Below are positions 6,445 to 8,623 of a stretch of DNA of 8,623 nucleotides, one piece after another (positions within the stretch are counted from its first letter, which is position 1; the number at the start of each line of letters is the position of its first letter). The stretch is taken from positions 1 to 8,623 of the forward strand of contig JALVRC010000179.1 in assembly GCA_027025255.1 (NCBI GenBank), written 5' to 3'. The stretch comes from Caldifarciminota bacterium. GTDB taxonomy: Bacteria > Hydrothermota > Tepidihabitantia > B3-TA06 > JALVRC01. The translations under genes were made by a program, and so were the position numbers. The notes beneath the pieces are model-generated. The model saw only the letters and a list, made by a program, of their open reading frames with translations, was not told the DNA's origin and searched no databases.

Positions 6445-7329
6445 TTAACTTAGAGCCGCTCCTAAAAGTATTGAGTTAAATTTCGTTTCTGGATTGTCTG
6501 CTCTGGATAACATAACTACTGGCTTTTTTGCCCCTGCTATAATCCCGGCAGCTTTAGAATTAGCTAAGTAAATAAGGGCTTTGGCAACAGCATTGCCTGT
6601 AGTTATATCAGGAACAAGCATGATATCAGTTTCTCCTGCTACTTCAGAGACTACATTTTTTATATTTGCTGATTCTTTGGATAATATAAGGTCCATTGCC
6701 AGGGGTCCGTCAATAATTGAGGAGGGAAACTCGTGTCTTTTTGACATGTTTACAAGCTCGGCAGCATGAATGGTATCCTCCATATCCGGATTTATTACCT
6801 CAACAGCAGATAGAATCCCAACTTTAGGTATGGGATTATCAAGTTTATGGGATAAAAGAATTGCATTTTTAATAATATCTGTCTTTGTTTTTAAATCTGG
6901 TTTGATATTCATGCCTCCATCTGTTATAAATAGTAGTTTTTTATAGGCTGGAATAGATAATATTGCAACGTGCGATAGGCGTCTTGTAGTTCTTAAGCCA
7001 AACTCTTTATCCAGAACTCCTTTTAAGAATCTGGAAGTTGCAAGATGTCCTTTCATTACATAGTCTCCTTCCGTGCGGGTAAAGTATATACCATCTTTGA
7101 GTGGGTTTTTGGAGTTTACAATTTTCATACCTGTCAAGTCTATACTGTTTTTTTCAGCAACAGAAAGAATCTCAGCTTCATTTCCAAAAAGATAAGGCTC
7201 TACAATCTCTTCCTTTACAGCTTCTTCAAGAGCTTTTAATGTAGAGAGGTCTGCTGCTTCAATAACTGCGCACCTGGATTTTTGTTTTTCCAGTGCTTTT
7301 GTTTTTAATTCATTGAAATTCTTAATCAT
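6445..7329 (-). CDS. ptb: Phosphate butyryltransferase-like acyl-CoA:phosphate acyltransferase
   Basis: The 294-residue length and sequence fit the PTA/PTB family, cytosolic enzymes that exchange CoA for phosphate on short acyl groups. Recognisable segments are the DGGMNIKPDLKTK region in the middle, DGPLAMD, SEVAGETDIMLVPDITTGN, and the C-terminal AGAKKPVVMLSRAD, all closer to phosphate butyryltransferase than to phosphate acetyltransferase. With an acyl-phosphate kinase it would make ATP from acyl-CoA, but no butyrate or acetate kinase gene is in this window. The ATG at 7329 overlaps the end of the preceding small membrane-protein gene by eight bases and has only a weak AAAGA-like binding site, so coupled translation is likely. 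The acyl specificity (butyryl, branched-chain or acetyl) cannot be read from sequence. Related proteins are often annotated as bifunctional enoyl-CoA hydratase/phosphate acetyltransferase, but no hydratase domain is present here. Confidence 0.87.
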   Translation of the reverse strand: MIKNFNELKTKALEKQKSRCAVIEAADLSTLKALEEAVKEEIVEPYLFGNEAEILSVAEKNSIDLTGMKIVNSKNPLKDGIYFTRTEGDYVMKGHLATSRFLKGVLDKEFGLRTTRRLSHVAILSIPAYKKLLFITDGGMNIKPDLKTKTDIIKNAILLSHKLDNPIPKVGILSAVEVINPDMEDTIHAAELVNMSKRHEFPSSIIDGPLAMDLILSKESANIKNVVSEVAGETDIMLVPDITTGNAVAKALIYLANSKAAGIIAGAKKPVVMLSRADNPETKFNSILLGAALS

Positions 7330-7657
7330 TTTTCTTTAGAAGTTGTTTTTTCTCGTTTTTTTTGTATCCGAGGAATTTTACTATAGAATTTACTGCCTCT
7401 GTTCCACCGCTAATAACAAGGCCAGTTATTATTATATCAATTAAAAAGTTTGCATCATTACCCAGGGACTGAAGAAGACGTAATTTAGCACCGTATGATA
7501 GTAAAATGCCAATTATCAGAGAAAAGAGATTTATTACTATCTGTTTCCCCTTTTTTTCAAGAAATTTGTTTATTAAGGGGTCAAGCAGTTCAACAAATTG
7601 TTGAATAGCAAATCCTGCGGCAAAAATTGGTCCAAAAGCATATATAAGGTCATTCAT
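7322..7657 (-). CDS. Small membrane protein of unknown function
   Basis: I do not recognise this 111-residue protein. It has three hydrophobic stretches, at about 4-22, 39-56 and 71-85, so two or three membrane passes, and a strongly basic C-terminal tail after residue 97 (GYKKNEKKQLLKK). The segment ISGGTEAVNSIVKFLGY after the last hydrophobic stretch looks like a conserved signature. The size, several short membrane segments and charged tail recall phage holins, but nothing else phage-like is nearby, so that is only a resemblance. AAGGAGG lies four bases before the ATG, within the end of the methyltransferase gene, and the start overlaps that gene's stop (ATGA). Overlap at both ends shows that it is a genuine part of the operon. 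Confidence 0.72.
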   Translation of the reverse strand: MNDLIYAFGPIFAAGFAIQQFVELLDPLINKFLEKKGKQIVINLFSLIIGILLSYGAKLRLLQSLGNDANFLIDIIITGLVISGGTEAVNSIVKFLGYKKNEKKQLLKKND

Positions 7658-8163
7658 ATTTCCTCCTTACTTCCTACTAAATAAAAATGAAATTTTTCTT
7701 CTTTTTTTTCTTCAATTGCAAAGTTTGTTTTTTTCATAACAGTTTCGATTTCGTCTAATGAAAAGTACTTTTCAGGGATTCCAGTATCTATTCCTTTTTT
7801 CCAGTCAATGACTATTATCTTACCTCCTTTTATAAGACGAGCATTTGAAGCGACGAAGAAAGCTTCTATGTCAATAAAATGATGAAGGCTCATTATTGTA
7901 AATATAATATGAAAGGTTTCCTCAAGCTCAATAACTGTTTCCGCTGTACCTTTATAAAATGTTATGCCGTATTCAATATGGTTGAATTGGTGTGGGTCAA
8001 TACACATTGCTTTCAGATCTTTTCTCTTGTATAGAAAGGATTTAAGAAATTCACCATCGCCACATCCGACCTCAAGGATATAAGATAAAGGTTTTATATA
8101 CTGAGATAATAGCGTTTCTGCAAGTTTATATGCATGCTTTTCCATTTCTCCCACACTAAACAT
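7654..8163 (-). CDS. Class I SAM-dependent methyltransferase (small)
   Basis: This 169-residue protein has the Rossmann-type SAM-binding motif I ILEVGCGDGEF at 29-39 (E31, G33, G35, G37), an acidic residue at the end of strand 2 (D56) and the LHHF segment at 93-96 typical of methyltransferase domain 11/25 proteins. The Asp that often precedes the last segment is replaced by H85. It is shorter than most family members, probably a bare catalytic core, and the substrate is unknown. An in-frame TAA at 8172-8170 lies nine bases upstream and no Shine-Dalgarno sequence precedes the ATG. The TATAAT box ends only six bases before the start codon, so the mRNA is predicted to be leaderless. It is the first gene of the six-gene minus-strand unit. 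Confidence 0.87.
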   Translation of the reverse strand: MFSVGEMEKHAYKLAETLLSQYIKPLSYILEVGCGDGEFLKSFLYKRKDLKAMCIDPHQFNHIEYGITFYKGTAETVIELEETFHIIFTIMSLHHFIDIEAFFVASNARLIKGGKIIVIDWKKGIDTGIPEKYFSLDEIETVMKKTNFAIEEKKEEKFHFYLVGSKEEI

Positions 8164-8168
8164 ATAAA

Positions 8169-8196
8169 ATTATACATGTTCTTAATGGCTTTTCAA
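8169..8196 (-). promoter_or_regulatory. Promoter of the six-gene unit, predicted leaderless
   Basis: On the minus strand, TTGAAA (8196-8191) and TATAAT (8174-8169) are separated by 16 bases. Five bases (TTTAT) then separate the -10 box from the ATG at 8163. The arrangement is the same as at 1651-1684, including TG directly before TATAAT. It lies in the 47-base gap after the ASPIC/T9SS gene, which shows no terminator, so some read-through from that gene is possible. Confidence 0.75.
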
Positions 8197-8210
8197 GGAT
8201 TAATAATCTA

Positions 8211-8623
8211 TCAATTTTTAATGTATACTAATTTATACTTTATATTCTTTGTTTTGAGAATGTATATACCGTTTTTAATGGGTAGGGTTTGGAGCGTTCC
8301 TTTATTCCCTCTAAAAAAAAGCTCGCCATTGATTGTATAGAGAGAAATATACGTATTGGAAGAAAGGGATTTGATAGCATCGAACAGAAGAGAGTTTTTT
8401 TCTTGATTATATTCGTTAATGCCAGTGTATCCTTCATTAAATTTATAGAGTTTATCTATTTGTAAATCCGTATGGATTTCCTTCGTGCCTGAAGGCCAGA
8501 TAATAATTAATGAATCAATCTTTTCATTTTTTCCGAGTCCAAAATGCTGTCTTGGATAAAATGGGTTACCATAATTATTCCCGGCATTGTGAAGTACTTC
8601 TCTCAAGAGAGTGAGTGTATCAG
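8211..8623 (-). CDS. ASPIC/UnbV-domain secreted protein with a T9SS-type C-terminal sorting domain (N-terminus cut off)
   Basis: The frame is open to the right edge, so this is only the last 137 codons of a larger gene; the TTG at 8606 is not needed as a start. The first part matches the ASPIC/UnbV domain (FGLGKNEKIDSLIIIWPSG), which usually follows FG-GAP/VCBS repeats in large extracellular proteins. The last 60 residues have the layout of a type A sorting domain of the type IX secretion system: SLYTINGELFFRG, then LPIKNGIYILK and a final short strand with lysines. This predicts transport across the outer membrane and anchoring or release at the surface. The stop (TGA) is 47 bases before the methyltransferase start. 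The upstream domains and a signal peptide should lie outside the window. Confidence 0.8.
   Translation of the reverse strand, partial: DTLTLLREVLHNAGNNYGNPFYPRQHFGLGKNEKIDSLIIIWPSGTKEIHTDLQIDKLYKFNEGYTGINEYNQEKNSLLFDAIKSLSSNTYISLYTINGELFFRGNKGTLQTLPIKNGIYILKTKNIKYKLVYIKN

Noticed and set aside
8134..8340. Plus-strand frame of 68 codons and an alternative 65-codon minus-strand frame at 8240-8437
   Set aside because: Both overlap the ASPIC/T9SS coding frame, which has clear domain matches; the plus frame also covers the methyltransferase promoter.
1..8623. tRNA, rRNA, CRISPR array, insertion sequence or phage genes
   Set aside because: No regularly spaced direct repeats, transposase-like proteins, terminal inverted repeats or cloverleaf-like stretches were seen; nearly all bases are within recognised coding frames.

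Overview
This is an AT-rich bacterial window with tightly packed genes. The last bases encode the C-terminal part of an ASPIC/UnbV protein that appears to end in a type IX secretion (T9SS) type A sorting domain, which points to the FCB superphylum or a nearby candidate phylum such as WOR-3/Stahlbacteria or Cloacimonadota. Several genes have strong AGGAGG-type ribosome binding sites, and three promoters match the TTGACA/TATAAT consensus. Both features argue against Bacteroidota proper, which mostly lack them. The lineage is an inference, because no rRNA or marker gene is present.

Layout: (1) 1-1522, minus strand, cut by the left edge: a ferredoxin-DUF1858-DUF2249 protein fused to an ABC-type substrate-binding fold, with no signal peptide. 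(2) 1523-1683: a divergent promoter region with one consensus promoter on each strand. (3) 1684-3716, plus strand: a two-gene unit of a geranylgeranyl-reductase-family flavoprotein and a UbiA-family prenyltransferase, closed by a hairpin/T-tract terminator at 3875-3914. (4) 3902-8163, minus strand: six genes that overlap or nearly touch, read in the order SAM methyltransferase, small membrane protein, phosphate butyryltransferase-like enzyme, RidA, TPR protein, GT4 glycosyltransferase. A promoter at 8169-8196 directly precedes the first gene. (5) 8211-8623, minus strand, cut by the right edge: the ASPIC/UnbV secreted protein.

The reductase and prenyltransferase plausibly attach and then saturate isoprenoid chains on a membrane lipid or quinone. 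The six-gene unit mixes acyl-phosphate metabolism, metabolite-damage repair and an envelope-type glycosyltransferase, and has no obvious single pathway.

Three points stand out. The reductase and the methyltransferase both have TATAAT followed by exactly five bases and then ATG, so both mRNAs are predicted to be leaderless. The glycosyltransferase only has an intact N-terminus if it starts at an ATT codon, which has a good Shine-Dalgarno sequence. The left-edge protein joins an iron-sulfur module and DUF1858/DUF2249 to a solute-binding domain in one apparently cytoplasmic chain. No tRNA, rRNA, CRISPR array or insertion sequence was seen, and no gene-free stretch exceeds 185 bases.
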